Shown here: piece by piece, positions 36,948-45,568 of the stretch
How the letters are laid out: every line of letters starts with the position of its first letter
Numbering within the stretch: position 1 is the first letter of the stretch
NCBI GenBank assembly: GCA_019638395.1
Contig: JAHBTX010000003.1
Location: forward strand, 186,001 to 250,000
DNA length: 64,000 nt
Source of the DNA: Cyclobacteriaceae bacterium
GTDB taxonomy: Bacteria > Bacteroidota > Bacteroidia > Cytophagales > Cyclobacteriaceae
Direction of reading: 5' to 3'
Position numbers and translations under genes: made by a program
The notes under the pieces: model-generated
The model's database searches: none
What the model was told of the DNA's origin: nothing
What the model saw: the letters and a program-made list of their open reading frames with translations, nothing else

Positions 36948-37358
36948 ATGAAAACGTTTAGCTTAACCCTCGTAATACTGGCACTGGTCTTAACTTCTTG
37001 CGAGATTACAGTTGTAGAACCCCGCTACGATGACCGCGACCAGATTATTGGTTCTTATCGGTTAGAAGAGTATAGTCAATCCTGGCGCGTGTACTCCAAC
37101 TTCAGTATTTACATTCGAAAGTTTGGAACCGGTTATGGAGCCGATGAAGTGTTGATTCAGAATTTTTACAATGCCAATATTGATGTAGTAGCCCGCGTGT
37201 ATGGAAACAGCATCACCATTCCCTTGCAGTATGTAAACGGATATGAAATTGAAGGCTCGGCTACCGTTTATCGGAATGAAATTTCATTTACTTACAGAGT
37301 ACGCGACACCTATACCCGCTCAAGCCCGGATTATTGCGAAGCCACTGCGTGGATGTAA
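36948..37358 (+). CDS. Small lipoprotein, unknown function
   Basis: A 136-residue lipoprotein: signal peptide with the lipobox L-T-S-C (Cys near residue 18), then a beta-rich domain of about 115 residues with many aromatic residues, resembling small lipocalin-like or immunoglobulin-like lipoproteins of this phylum. No family is assigned. The ATG at 36948 puts the signal peptide at the N terminus; an earlier start would add 19 unlikely residues. It stands alone between two strong terminators. Confidence 0.75.
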   Translation: MKTFSLTLVILALVLTSCEITVVEPRYDDRDQIIGSYRLEEYSQSWRVYSNFSIYIRKFGTGYGADEVLIQNFYNANIDVVARVYGNSITIPLQYVNGYEIEGSATVYRNEISFTYRVRDTYTRSSPDYCEATAWM

Positions 37359-37359
37359 G

Positions 37360-37399
37360 AATAAACAAGAGATTGGCTTTCACCAATCTCTTGTTTATT
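37360..37399. terminator. Terminator with 17-bp perfect stem
   Basis: AATAAACAAGAGATTGG (37360-37376) pairs perfectly with 37383-37399 around CTTTCA. It serves the lipoprotein gene and probably also the convergent reverse-strand gene ending at 37427. The core GAGATTGGCTTT...CCAATCTC is shared with the hairpin at 40438-40470. Confidence 0.9.
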
Positions 37400-37426
37400 G
37401 TTAGGTCTATATAACCCTATGGTAGG

Positions 37427-38098
37427 TTAAAGTAATCTGTAATTGAATCCAAGGTTTAAATAGTACGGAATCAATGGTGAGGTTTTAGAACGACTTCTAA
37501 CATTTCCAATTGTAAAAACCAGGTCACACTGTTTAAATGAATATCCTGTTTGTAATCCCAACTGAAAATTTGTTCCGGTAGCCTTTTTGCTCCAACCATC
37601 TTCTATCTCAGGATAAATAGTTGTTTTGAATTTATCCGTGTGTTTGAAATGTGTAATCATGGCTCTGTCTAAACCTATTTCACCAGCTAAAAACCAATTG
37701 AGTTTGTAATATCCAAATATGCCCTTTAGTTCAGCCCCCAAATTTGAAATACCAACTAATGGATTTTGATATCTTCTAAAAATTCCATTTAAAGCAAACC
37801 CGCCTTTTAAATTCTGATTATCGAACACTACCACTTGCCCACCTAATTTGGTTTTAAAATCATCGAGCAATTTTTCTCCAAAAGGCAGGCTTAGGTTTGT
37901 GTTTAGTACCAATGGTTTTTTGGTATTTACTTTATAAGCATATCCCGCATTGTAAGATAAACCATAATCCCATCCGGCTCCAATACTTATAACATGTTTC
38001 GCTTTTTGTAAAGAATTATAATTAAGTGTTTGTGCATAGTTTTGCTGCAGGCAACCCGCTAAAACAGATACGGTTAATATATATTTGAGAGTGCTCAT
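37427..38098 (-). CDS. Putative outer-membrane beta-barrel protein
   Basis: A 223-residue exported protein. The signal peptide (about 1-22, ending YAQ) is followed by alternating aromatic and small residues typical of outer-membrane strands (VISIGAGWDYGLSYNAGYAYKV, LNWFLAGEIGLDRAMI, FQLGLQTGYSF) and it ends YYLNLGFNYRLL, a typical last strand. An eight- to ten-stranded barrel is plausible. It begins 4 bases after the alpha/beta hydrolase gene, so both are co-expressed. Confidence 0.7.
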   Translation of the reverse strand: MSTLKYILTVSVLAGCLQQNYAQTLNYNSLQKAKHVISIGAGWDYGLSYNAGYAYKVNTKKPLVLNTNLSLPFGEKLLDDFKTKLGGQVVVFDNQNLKGGFALNGIFRRYQNPLVGISNLGAELKGIFGYYKLNWFLAGEIGLDRAMITHFKHTDKFKTTIYPEIEDGWSKKATGTNFQLGLQTGYSFKQCDLVFTIGNVRSRSKTSPLIPYYLNLGFNYRLL

Positions 38099-38102
38099 AC
38101 TT

Positions 38103-39083
38103 TTAATTCAATGAGTTTAAATAGTCAAGTACAGCCGGATAAACCAAATTCCATTTAAAATGAATCATCTCATGTCCGGTATCATTTATCTGAATTATTT
38201 CAGTAGCAGGAAAAAATGCGGCTTCTTTTTGAGCAAAACGTAGTCCGTAGGATTTATTATTTTCTCCATAAATAAATAATACGGTAGGCTGAAACCGGTG
38301 AAGATTTGTAGTGAAATCAAAACCCTCTTTTTCTGAAATGTCAACAAATGCCTGAAGCACGGCTGCACCGTTTCGCCAAAACGGTGTTGCATCTTCAATT
38401 CCTTCGTCATTATCTTTCGCATAGGCAAAGCTGGACGCGAGGGCCATTTTGTAATCTACTATCGCATGCTCATTTTCGCGCCCGGTTAAAATTTGATCAT
38501 AATAGAAAATGTCATTAGTAGCTTCTGCAAAGAATTTTATTTTTCTACTGGCCGCCCCGTATTCGTCTAATAGTTGTTTGTTAAATCCACCAGCTTCGGC
38601 AAAGATTGCACCGTCTATTCTTTCAGGATACGCATTGATGTAAGCTGCCGCCAGCATAGCCCCCCATGAATGACCGAATAGAAATACTTTTTGGGTGGGT
38701 GTAATACGATAATGTTGTATTACAGCGGTAAGATCGTCTAAATACAACTGGATAGAATATGATCTTTGATCATGCCTTTTAGATAATCCTGTTCCGCGCT
38801 GATCGTAAAAAACAACATGATATCCGCTCACTGCAAGTTGCTTTGCATTAAGTCCGTTGCGGTAGTCTGAGCCGGGGCCTCCGTGCAAAAAGATTACCAA
38901 CGGATTACCAGGATTGCCAAAATCTTCAGCATGTAAAATTGTTCCGTTTATTAAAATTGATGGTAAGGTTAGGTCTTCCTCAACCGTCCGGGGTACAAGT
39001 TTTTCAGGTGAATGAATCTGGTTTTCGCACGACATGAATACCACACCTGCCATTGCAAGGATGTAAAGCGCTTTGTTGAGCAT
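38103..39083 (-). CDS. Alpha/beta hydrolase lipoprotein (prolyl-aminopeptidase-like)
   Basis: A 326-residue lipid-anchored hydrolase. The signal peptide ends in the lipobox F-M-S-C (Cys19). The alpha/beta hydrolase fold shows the oxyanion turn FLHGGPGSDYRN, FYDQRGTGLSKR, the nucleophile elbow G-H-S-W-G and the final His in GHEMIHF. HGGPG and DQRGTG are typical of the S33 prolyl-aminopeptidase group. Substrate unknown. First gene of a two-gene unit with the barrel protein, divergent in timing from the AraC gene upstream on the same strand. Confidence 0.88.
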   Translation of the reverse strand: MLNKALYILAMAGVVFMSCENQIHSPEKLVPRTVEEDLTLPSILINGTILHAEDFGNPGNPLVIFLHGGPGSDYRNGLNAKQLAVSGYHVVFYDQRGTGLSKRHDQRSYSIQLYLDDLTAVIQHYRITPTQKVFLFGHSWGAMLAAAYINAYPERIDGAIFAEAGGFNKQLLDEYGAASRKIKFFAEATNDIFYYDQILTGRENEHAIVDYKMALASSFAYAKDNDEGIEDATPFWRNGAAVLQAFVDISEKEGFDFTTNLHRFQPTVLFIYGENNKSYGLRFAQKEAAFFPATEIIQINDTGHEMIHFKWNLVYPAVLDYLNSLN

Positions 39084-39235
39084 AAGAATTAATTTTTAGC
39101 CCAAAGATCAATGCTCAATGGTTAGAAGTCGGCCCAAAATGTAACTTGGTACGTATTGCTTAGGTAAACACTTGAAATTCAAAGAGATTAATAATCCACA
39201 GGATTAAATGAGATGAGCAGAAAGTAAGGCTGGAA

Positions 39236-40357
39236 CTAATTGTTCAGTGTTATTTTATGATCTTTCAAATATTCTGACGGAGATTGACCTGTAATATTTT
39301 TGAAGTTCCGGTTGAAGGAAGTTTTAGAGTTAAATCCGCAATCGTGTGCAATGGCGAGTAACGTGTAACTATGATTCTCAGCTTTTGAAATCCTCTCTTT
39401 AAATTCTTCTACCCGCATGGTGTTAATGTAATCGAAGAAGTTTTTTTCTTCTACCCTGTTGATAACGGCCGAAAGTGTATTGGGATGTATATTCAGATGT
39501 GCCGATACCATAGAAAGGGTTAGTTCTGGCGTGAGAAATAGTTTTTCTTTATGCATTAACTTAGTTAGTTCGCTATGAATATTTTCAAAATGATTAAGAC
39601 TGGGTAATGATTTATCATGTTTTGAATTTTCAAGTGCTGACAATCCACGCTTTAATGATAAATCGGATTCCATCAGGAAACCTACGTCTGGCTGTTGATC
39701 CGTGAAAATGCCTACCTGCTTAATACCATAATAACCGATGAACAAAACATAAAAAACCACAGACACAAAAATATAATCATCATTAGCGAAAAACACTACC
39801 AACCAAATGCAGGATAATCCAACAATTAAGTTAAATAACCACTGTAAATTAATTTTTTCGGTATAAGAGTAGTTTTCTTTTATTTTCTTTTTATGCATTT
39901 GTAGTACACGAATCGAAAGAATAGTATAAATAATTCCTGAAGTGAGTATGCTAATAAAAATGATAGTGGTTTGAAGCGTGTAACCGATTCCCTCGTTATT
40001 ATAAACAAATATTTTTTCGGCCACTGTTTTAATTTGAAACGGAATAAGCGAAAATTGGGCTATCAGGTAAGGTATGAAGTGGAAAAGATCTTTTCGTTTA
40101 AGTATTCGTTTCGAAGTAAGTGATGTTGTGTACAAAAAAAGTAATGGCCCATGCAACAGCGGTATGGGTATTTCCAGCCCCAAGAGATATGGAAAGTAAA
40201 AGTTTCCTTTAGGATTATTTAAGGTAAATAGTATAAGATGTATGGATATAACACCCAACCAAAAGGATAGTACTTTATCAGAAAGCGTCTGTTCCTTTTT
40301 TGTTAGTAGAAGTACTAATAGAAATAGGGTAATAATTATTCCGGTTGTATAAATCAT
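39236..40357 (-). CDS. Membrane-bound AraC family transcriptional regulator
   Basis: A 373-residue regulator with about seven hydrophobic segments in residues 1-215 and a C-terminal AraC/XylS DNA-binding domain (about 265-370): LTLSMVSAHLNIHPNTLSAVIN and then LLAIAHDCGFNSKTSFNRNFKNITGQSPSEY, the second helix-turn-helix with the family signature. Such membrane AraC proteins are common in Bacteroidota. It probably senses an envelope or extracellular signal and may control the hydrolase and barrel genes that follow on the same strand after 152 bases. Confidence 0.9.
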   Translation of the reverse strand: MIYTTGIIITLFLLVLLLTKKEQTLSDKVLSFWLGVISIHLILFTLNNPKGNFYFPYLLGLEIPIPLLHGPLLFLYTTSLTSKRILKRKDLFHFIPYLIAQFSLIPFQIKTVAEKIFVYNNEGIGYTLQTTIIFISILTSGIIYTILSIRVLQMHKKKIKENYSYTEKINLQWLFNLIVGLSCIWLVVFFANDDYIFVSVVFYVLFIGYYGIKQVGIFTDQQPDVGFLMESDLSLKRGLSALENSKHDKSLPSLNHFENIHSELTKLMHKEKLFLTPELTLSMVSAHLNIHPNTLSAVINRVEEKNFFDYINTMRVEEFKERISKAENHSYTLLAIAHDCGFNSKTSFNRNFKNITGQSPSEYLKDHKITLNN

Positions 40358-40437
40358 TTTCTTTGTTAAGTTTCGTAAGGATCATGAATTGCAATCATGA
40401 CCTTTTTTTAATCCACTAAAAATATACGTTTTAAACA

Positions 40438-40470
40438 AAAAAGAGATTGGCTTTTGGCCAATCTCTTTTT
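40438..40470. terminator. Terminator after trxA
   Basis: AAAAAGAGATTGG (40438-40450) pairs with CCAATCTCTTTTT (40458-40470); with one more pair the loop is TTTTG. A and T tracts on both sides make it bidirectional. It is nearly the same hairpin as at 37360-37399. Confidence 0.85.
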
Positions 40471-40496
40471 GACGAATTAACTTTTATGCTTTGCCC

Positions 40497-40520
40497 TGTT
40501 TTCGTGTCTTCACGAAAACA
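40497..40520. terminator. Second hairpin after trxA
   Basis: A perfect 10-bp stem TGTTTTCGTG (40497-40506) / CACGAAAACA (40511-40520), loop TCTT, just past the trxA stop codon. It could protect the 3' end or help termination. Confidence 0.5.
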
Positions 40521-40526
40521 GTTTAA

Positions 40527-40850
40527 TTACCCCACCTGCGCTTGTAGCTTCTGTGAAAGTACCGACTTAGGTACGGCACCCACTTGCTTATCTACCACTT
40601 GCCCGTTTTTAAACACCAGCAGGGTAGGGATGTTGCGCACACCAAAGCGGGCTGTAATTTGTGGGTTTTCGTCCACATTTAATTTTGCCACCACGGCTTT
40701 GCCTTCATAATCGCCTGCAAGTTCTTCCACCACAGGTCCAATCATTTTACACGGCCCGCACCATTCGGCCCAAAAATCTACTAATACTGGCTTTTCGGAG
40801 TTAATTGCCTGATCAAAATTTGAATCGGTGAGTTCTATTGTTTTACCCAT
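40527..40850 (-). CDS. trxA: Thioredoxin
   Basis: Cytoplasmic disulfide reductase, 107 residues, normal length. The active site W-C-G-P-C (C31, C34) follows the strand PVLVDFWAE, and the cis-Pro turn is R-N-I-P-T-L-L-V-F. The ATG at 40850 is chosen since a longer frame extends back into dnaE without similarity. It starts 26 bases after dnaE; this dnaE-trxA pairing is common in Bacteroidota. Confidence 0.97.
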   Translation of the reverse strand: MGKTIELTDSNFDQAINSEKPVLVDFWAEWCGPCKMIGPVVEELAGDYEGKAVVAKLNVDENPQITARFGVRNIPTLLVFKNGQVVDKQVGAVPKSVLSQKLQAQVG

Positions 40851-40876
40851 GGTTTTATAAAGATTAAAGTGTTTTG

Positions 40877-43800
40877 TCAATCTACTGGTTCCAACATAAA
40901 GGTAGGCGAAAATGTTCCAATTTCTGTTTTTTCTGATCCAACAGTTTTTGGAGCTGTATCGGTAAGCCACCGCGTTTCGGATTTATCAGTAATCACACCT
41001 ACTTCTGATAGTCGTTTGAGCTCTTTTATTAAGTCGTTGCTAACTTTAATTCGTTGCGTTCGTGCTAATAACTCCGTTTGAATTCCTTCAGCCTCATCGC
41101 GTACAATTAATCTAAGATTGGAGTTGCCCGAATTCTTTTTACAGATTTTTTCAAGACTTTCAATAAAGTTTTCTGAAATAGCATCCACCGAACAACGCAT
41201 CGCTAAACCCTGCACTCGTTTACCGGCAAGTTCATTCAATAAGTCAATATTTCTGATTTTAAATTCCAGTTCCTGATCGCCCCAGCTTTTACGCAACACA
41301 TTTCCTTCTACAAAAAGAAATAACCCCGGCATCAGGTATGCTTTAAACTTCATGTAGTCATCGCTCCATAACATAAACTCAAACTTGCCGCTGTAATCTT
41401 CCAGCACCAGTTTGCCAAAGGGTCTTCCGGTTTTGGTCATGCGATGTTCTACACCCGAAACAATGCCACCCACTTTGCACTCTTTGCCTTCTAAACTGTT
41501 CAAGTCAGTAAGTGTTGTCAATTGCGTGGTACAAAACGAATCCATCTCAAATCTGAAATTATCGAGCGGATGCCCGGAGATATAAACACCTACCACTTCT
41601 TTTTCGAAGTGCAGTTTTTCTATTTCACTGAAAGGTTCGATTGGATCAATCTTAGGTGGCGGCATAGCGGTACCGGTAGCTTCACCAAACAAACTGGCTT
41701 GCGCACTTACTGCCTCCTGTTGCATTTTACTGGCATAACGAATTACTTTTTCAGTAAGGGAAAGATCGCCTTCTTTAGCGGCCATGTATTGCCTGCGATG
41801 ATATTCCGGGAAGCAATCAAATGCACCGCTTAATGCCAGGCATTCAAAGGTTTTTTTGTTTACGGATTTATTGCTCAACCTTTTTGCGAAGTCGAAAATA
41901 TCTTTGTAGGGGCCGTGTGCATCCCGTTCAGTAATAATCGCTTCCACGGCAGCTTCACCGGCTCCTTTAATGGCGCCAAGTCCAAAGCGAATCTTCCCTT
42001 CTTTGTTTACTTCAAAGTGTACACCCGATTCGTTTACGTGCGGCCCCAGTACTTCAATACCTTGCTTACGGCTGTCTTCAATAAAATACGTTACGTTATC
42101 TAAGTTGCTTTGCGAGTGGGTTAGAATAGCGGCCATATATTCGGCCGGGAAATTTGCTTTGAGATAGGCAGTATGATACGCTACCAGCGAGTAGCATGTA
42201 GAGTGCGATTTGTTAAACGCATATTGTGCAAAGGCTTCCCAATCTTTCCAGATTTTTTCTGCCACTTCTTCGTTGTGCCCGTTGGTTTTACAACCTGCAA
42301 TGAATTTATCTTTCATTTTGTCGAGCACTTCCTTCTGCTTTTTACCCATGGCCTTCCGCAGCACATCGGCATCGCCTTTCGAAAAGTTGGCCAGCTTCTG
42401 CGAAAGCAACATTACCTGCTCCTGATACACCGTAATTCCATACGTGTCTTTCAGGTATTCTTCCATTACTGGTAAATCGTACTTAATGGGTTCACGACCA
42501 TGCTTGCGGGCAATGAATGCCGGAATGTATTCCATAGGCCCTGGCCGGTACAACGCGTTCATGGCAATCAGGTCTTCAAATTTATCGGGCTTTAATCCGC
42601 GCAGGTAACTTTGCATGCCGTCCGATTCGAACTGGAATGTGCCGGTAGTATCGCCACGCTGATAGAGTTGATAGGTCTTTACATCATCTAACGGAACAGC
42701 ATCAATATTTATGTCAATGCCCTTTGTGCGCTTCACATTGCGAATGGCGGTCTTAATAATAGAGAGTGTAGTAAGGCCCAGGAAGTCCATCTTCAACAAG
42801 CCTGCACTTTCCACTACACTATTGTCAAACTGGGTAACCAGCATCTCCGAATCTTTCGCGGTGGACACCGGAACAAATCGGGTTAACTCATCGGGTGTAA
42901 TAATCACACCACAGGCATGTGTACCGGTATTGCGCAACGAGCCTTCCAATACAATGGCTTGCTTCAGCACTTGTGCTTTCAGATCGTTACCTTTTTTTAC
43001 TTCGTTCAGTTCTTTTACTTCTTCAAAGGCTTTTTCTAACGAGGTGCCCGGTCGTTCCGGAACCATTTTAGCTAAGTTATTTGCTTCGGCCAATGGTAAC
43101 TCCATCACGCGGGCACAATCGCGAATGGAAGATTTAGCAGCCATTGTACCATAGGTAATGATTTGGGCTACCTGTGTGTGGCCGTATTTTTCGATTACGT
43201 ACTTCAATACTTTATCGCGCCCTTCATCATCAAAGTCAATATCAATATCGGGTAACGATACACGATCAGGATTTAAGAAACGCTCGAAGAGCAAATCGTA
43301 TGCAATAGGATCAACGTTGGTAATGCCAATGCAAAAAGCAACAGCCGACCCGGCCGCAGAACCACGACCCGGCCCCACACTTACGCCCATCTCGCGCGCC
43401 TTCGAGGTAAAGTCCTGCACAATTAAGAAATAGCCGGGGTAACCGGTTTTCTTAATGGTTTCCAATTCAAAGTCTAACCGCTCGCGTATTTCGGTTGTTA
43501 TTTCCGGATATTTTCGCTTGGCACCTTCGTAGGTAAGGTGGCGCAGGTAATCGTCTTCTGATTTAAATGCTGCCGGAATCTGAAACTTGGGCAGCAATAC
43601 CGAACGCTTCAGTTCATACGTTTCTACTTTATCAATTATTTCCTGAATGGTATCAAACGCTTGCGGCAAATCGCGGAAGAGCGTTTTCATCTCGTCTTGC
43701 GATTTGAAATAATAATTGTTGTTGGGTAGCCCGTAGCGTGTGCCCCGGCCCGAACCGATGGGTGTAGATTGAAACTCGCCTTCTTTAATACATAGCAAAA

Positions 43801-45166
43801 CATCGTGTGCATTCGATTCTTCTTTTTCAAGATAGAAACACTCGTTGGCTGCAAAGTATTTTACATGGTACTTCTTCGCAAACTTAAGCAAGGTTTCGTT
43901 TACACGATCTTCTTCGCGGGTATCGTGGCGGTTTAGTTCAATGTAGAAATCATCGCCAAACAAGTTGTGCCACCACACAAAGGCTTCTTCGGCTTGTCGT
44001 TCGCCCACATTCAAAATCAAATGTGGGATTTCACTTCCCAGGCCACCTGTAGTAGCTATCAACCCTTCGCGATGTTGAGTTACTAGGTCTTTATCAATAC
44101 GCGGATAAATTCCGTAAAGCCCTTCAATAAAACCCAGGGAACTTAGTTTTGCCAGGTTCTGATAGCCGGTTTTGTTGCGGGCCATCAATACCTGTGTATA
44201 GCGTTTGTCGGGATTGTCTTTGGTGAACTTGAGTTTCTTACGTTCGTCTGAAAGATAAAATTCGCAACCTACTATGGGCTTAATACCATGTTTTAATGCT
44301 TCGCTTACAAACTTGAATGCACCGTACATATTGCCGAAGTCTGTCATGGCAACAGCGGGCATTTTTTGTGCAGTTGCTTTGGCTATAATTTCGCCAACAT
44401 CGGGCACGGCTTGCAGTACCGAGTATTGCGAGTGCACGTGCAGGTGGCAGAAGAGTTTATCAGCCAGATCTGTTTCTTCATAATTACCGTAATCAATACT
44501 TTTTACTTTTTGGCGCTTGCCGGAGTTACCCGCTTCCAGATCGGGTTCTTCGTAAACCAGATTTTCAGGTGCATAGCCATCAAACGTTGGGATTACTTTC
44601 CGCTGCAGCAGCCCAAAGAAAGATCGCGCAGTAGCGGCTACATCATAACTCGCATCGTGCGCATCTTCAAAAGGTTTTCCAAAAAGCTTTTCATGCAGTT
44701 CTGATAACCGCGGCATTTTTAGTTTTCCACCAGGGCCACCACTCAACTGGCAAAATTCAATAGCGCTTATTCCTGTATCTACTTTATCCAGCGCCAGAAA
44801 ATTTTCGGTAGCGAATTTTTTTCGGATGAACTCGGCCCCGATAATATTAATATCGAACTCGATATTGTGACCAACCAATACCTTGGTTCGTTGCAGGTCT
44901 TCGCGAAATTCAGCTAAAACAGTTTCCAACTCCCGCCCTTCTTCTATTGCCCGCTGGGTAGAGATGCCGTGCACTTGTTCGGCCTTGAAGGGAATATCAA
45001 ACCCATTGGGTTTTATAATGGAATTGTTGCGCGAAAGCAGTTTTCCGGTATGGTCGTGCAGTTGCCAAGCAAACTGAACCAACCGGGGCCAGTTATCCAG
45101 ATCGGTTAAGGGTGCAGTTTTATTATGCGGAATACCGGTGGTTTCCGTGTCGAAAATCAGATACAT
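40877..45166 (-). CDS. dnaE: DNA polymerase III alpha subunit with fused exonuclease
   Basis: Replicative polymerase, 1429 residues, about 200 longer than ordinary DnaE. Residues 1-190 are a complete DEDDh 3'-5' exonuclease of the DnaQ type: D6-T-E8-T-T-G, G-H-N-I-E-F-D105, and H170...D175 in HDASYDVAATA. The PHP domain starts near 238 (HLHVHSQYSVLQAV), then the C-family palm with PDIDIDFDDEGRD, and near the C terminus an OB domain (VGGIVSGVEHRMTKTGRPFG). Polymerase and proofreading are thus in one chain, unlike E. coli, and unlike PolC, where the exonuclease is inserted into the PHP domain. First gene of the dnaE-trxA unit. Confidence 0.96.
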   Translation of the reverse strand: MYLIFDTETTGIPHNKTAPLTDLDNWPRLVQFAWQLHDHTGKLLSRNNSIIKPNGFDIPFKAEQVHGISTQRAIEEGRELETVLAEFREDLQRTKVLVGHNIEFDINIIGAEFIRKKFATENFLALDKVDTGISAIEFCQLSGGPGGKLKMPRLSELHEKLFGKPFEDAHDASYDVAATARSFFGLLQRKVIPTFDGYAPENLVYEEPDLEAGNSGKRQKVKSIDYGNYEETDLADKLFCHLHVHSQYSVLQAVPDVGEIIAKATAQKMPAVAMTDFGNMYGAFKFVSEALKHGIKPIVGCEFYLSDERKKLKFTKDNPDKRYTQVLMARNKTGYQNLAKLSSLGFIEGLYGIYPRIDKDLVTQHREGLIATTGGLGSEIPHLILNVGERQAEEAFVWWHNLFGDDFYIELNRHDTREEDRVNETLLKFAKKYHVKYFAANECFYLEKEESNAHDVLLCIKEGEFQSTPIGSGRGTRYGLPNNNYYFKSQDEMKTLFRDLPQAFDTIQEIIDKVETYELKRSVLLPKFQIPAAFKSEDDYLRHLTYEGAKRKYPEITTEIRERLDFELETIKKTGYPGYFLIVQDFTSKAREMGVSVGPGRGSAAGSAVAFCIGITNVDPIAYDLLFERFLNPDRVSLPDIDIDFDDEGRDKVLKYVIEKYGHTQVAQIITYGTMAAKSSIRDCARVMELPLAEANNLAKMVPERPGTSLEKAFEEVKELNEVKKGNDLKAQVLKQAIVLEGSLRNTGTHACGVIITPDELTRFVPVSTAKDSEMLVTQFDNSVVESAGLLKMDFLGLTTLSIIKTAIRNVKRTKGIDINIDAVPLDDVKTYQLYQRGDTTGTFQFESDGMQSYLRGLKPDKFEDLIAMNALYRPGPMEYIPAFIARKHGREPIKYDLPVMEEYLKDTYGITVYQEQVMLLSQKLANFSKGDADVLRKAMGKKQKEVLDKMKDKFIAGCKTNGHNEEVAEKIWKDWEAFAQYAFNKSHSTCYSLVAYHTAYLKANFPAEYMAAILTHSQSNLDNVTYFIEDSRKQGIEVLGPHVNESGVHFEVNKEGKIRFGLGAIKGAGEAAVEAIITERDAHGPYKDIFDFAKRLSNKSVNKKTFECLALSGAFDCFPEYHRRQYMAAKEGDLSLTEKVIRYASKMQQEAVSAQASLFGEATGTAMPPPKIDPIEPFSEIEKLHFEKEVVGVYISGHPLDNFRFEMDSFCTTQLTTLTDLNSLEGKECKVGGIVSGVEHRMTKTGRPFGKLVLEDYSGKFEFMLWSDDYMKFKAYLMPGLFLFVEGNVLRKSWGDQELEFKIRNIDLLNELAGKRVQGLAMRCSVDAISENFIESLEKICKKNSGNSNLRLIVRDEAEGIQTELLARTQRIKVSNDLIKELKRLSEVGVITDKSETRWLTDTAPKTVGSEKTEIGTFSPTFMLEPVD

Positions 45167-45188
45167 GTAACAAAACGTAGTGGTGGGG

Positions 45189-45219
45189 TAAAATTAGTCC
45201 GAAATGAGGTTAAGGCCAA
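45189..45219 (-). promoter_or_regulatory. Probable dnaE promoter
   Basis: On the reverse strand TTG (45219-45217) and TAATTTTA (45196-45189) are 20 bases apart, one mismatch from TAnnTTTG. The dnaE ATG follows about 20 bases downstream. Confidence 0.5.
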
Positions 45220-45380
45220 TTGACCCACACTTGGAATTTTAACGTGACTAACGGCTATGATTTGATTCGTAATCTTCTGTTTTTCAGGTGTTTGATTTAA
45301 GTTTCAGTTTTTTGTACCCAGCAAAATGCAAAAAGGAAATTAAAGAAATAAAACGCTTGTTTAGTGGTTTGTTAAACAGA

Positions 45381-45452
45381 ATGCGGCCAGAGTGGTTCTT
45401 AATGGTGATGCTTACGACCACGTTTATATTGTATGTAGCCACCTTGTTCTAA
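45381..45452 (+). CDS. Possible 23-residue membrane peptide
   Basis: An ATG at 45381 opens a 23-codon frame ending in TAA: a short charged start (M-R-P-E-W) and then one continuous hydrophobic segment to the end. It lies in the 402-base gap between the divergent dnaE and sdhC genes. A 6-bp hairpin (TGTTTA/TAAACA) precedes it. Size and hydrophobic pattern fit single-helix small membrane proteins, but a chance frame is possible. The rest of the gap holds only the two promoters. Confidence 0.3.
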   Translation: MRPEWFLMVMLTTTFILYVATLF

Positions 45453-45497
45453 GTTTATCACTCATTTATTTAGAACATTTCAAAATACACCAATCAA

Positions 45498-45528
45498 TTG
45501 TTTGGTACAGCGCTGGGAAGTAATTTTG
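45498..45528 (+). promoter_or_regulatory. Bacteroidota-type promoter for sdhCAB
   Basis: TTG at 45498-45500 and TAATTTTG at 45521-45528, spacer 20. Transcription would start near 45534, about 35 bases before sdhC. Confidence 0.65.
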
Positions 45529-45568
45529 GTTCGATTCAATTCAAATCAATTACGTACAACCGATAACT

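Noticed and set aside
41522-45077. Several forward frames opposite dnaE
   Set aside because: Antisense shadows of one uninterrupted polymerase gene.
45521-45545. GGTTCGATTC, recalling a tRNA T-loop
   Set aside because: No acceptor, D or anticodon stems can be formed around it; it overlaps the sdhC promoter. No tRNA was found in the window.
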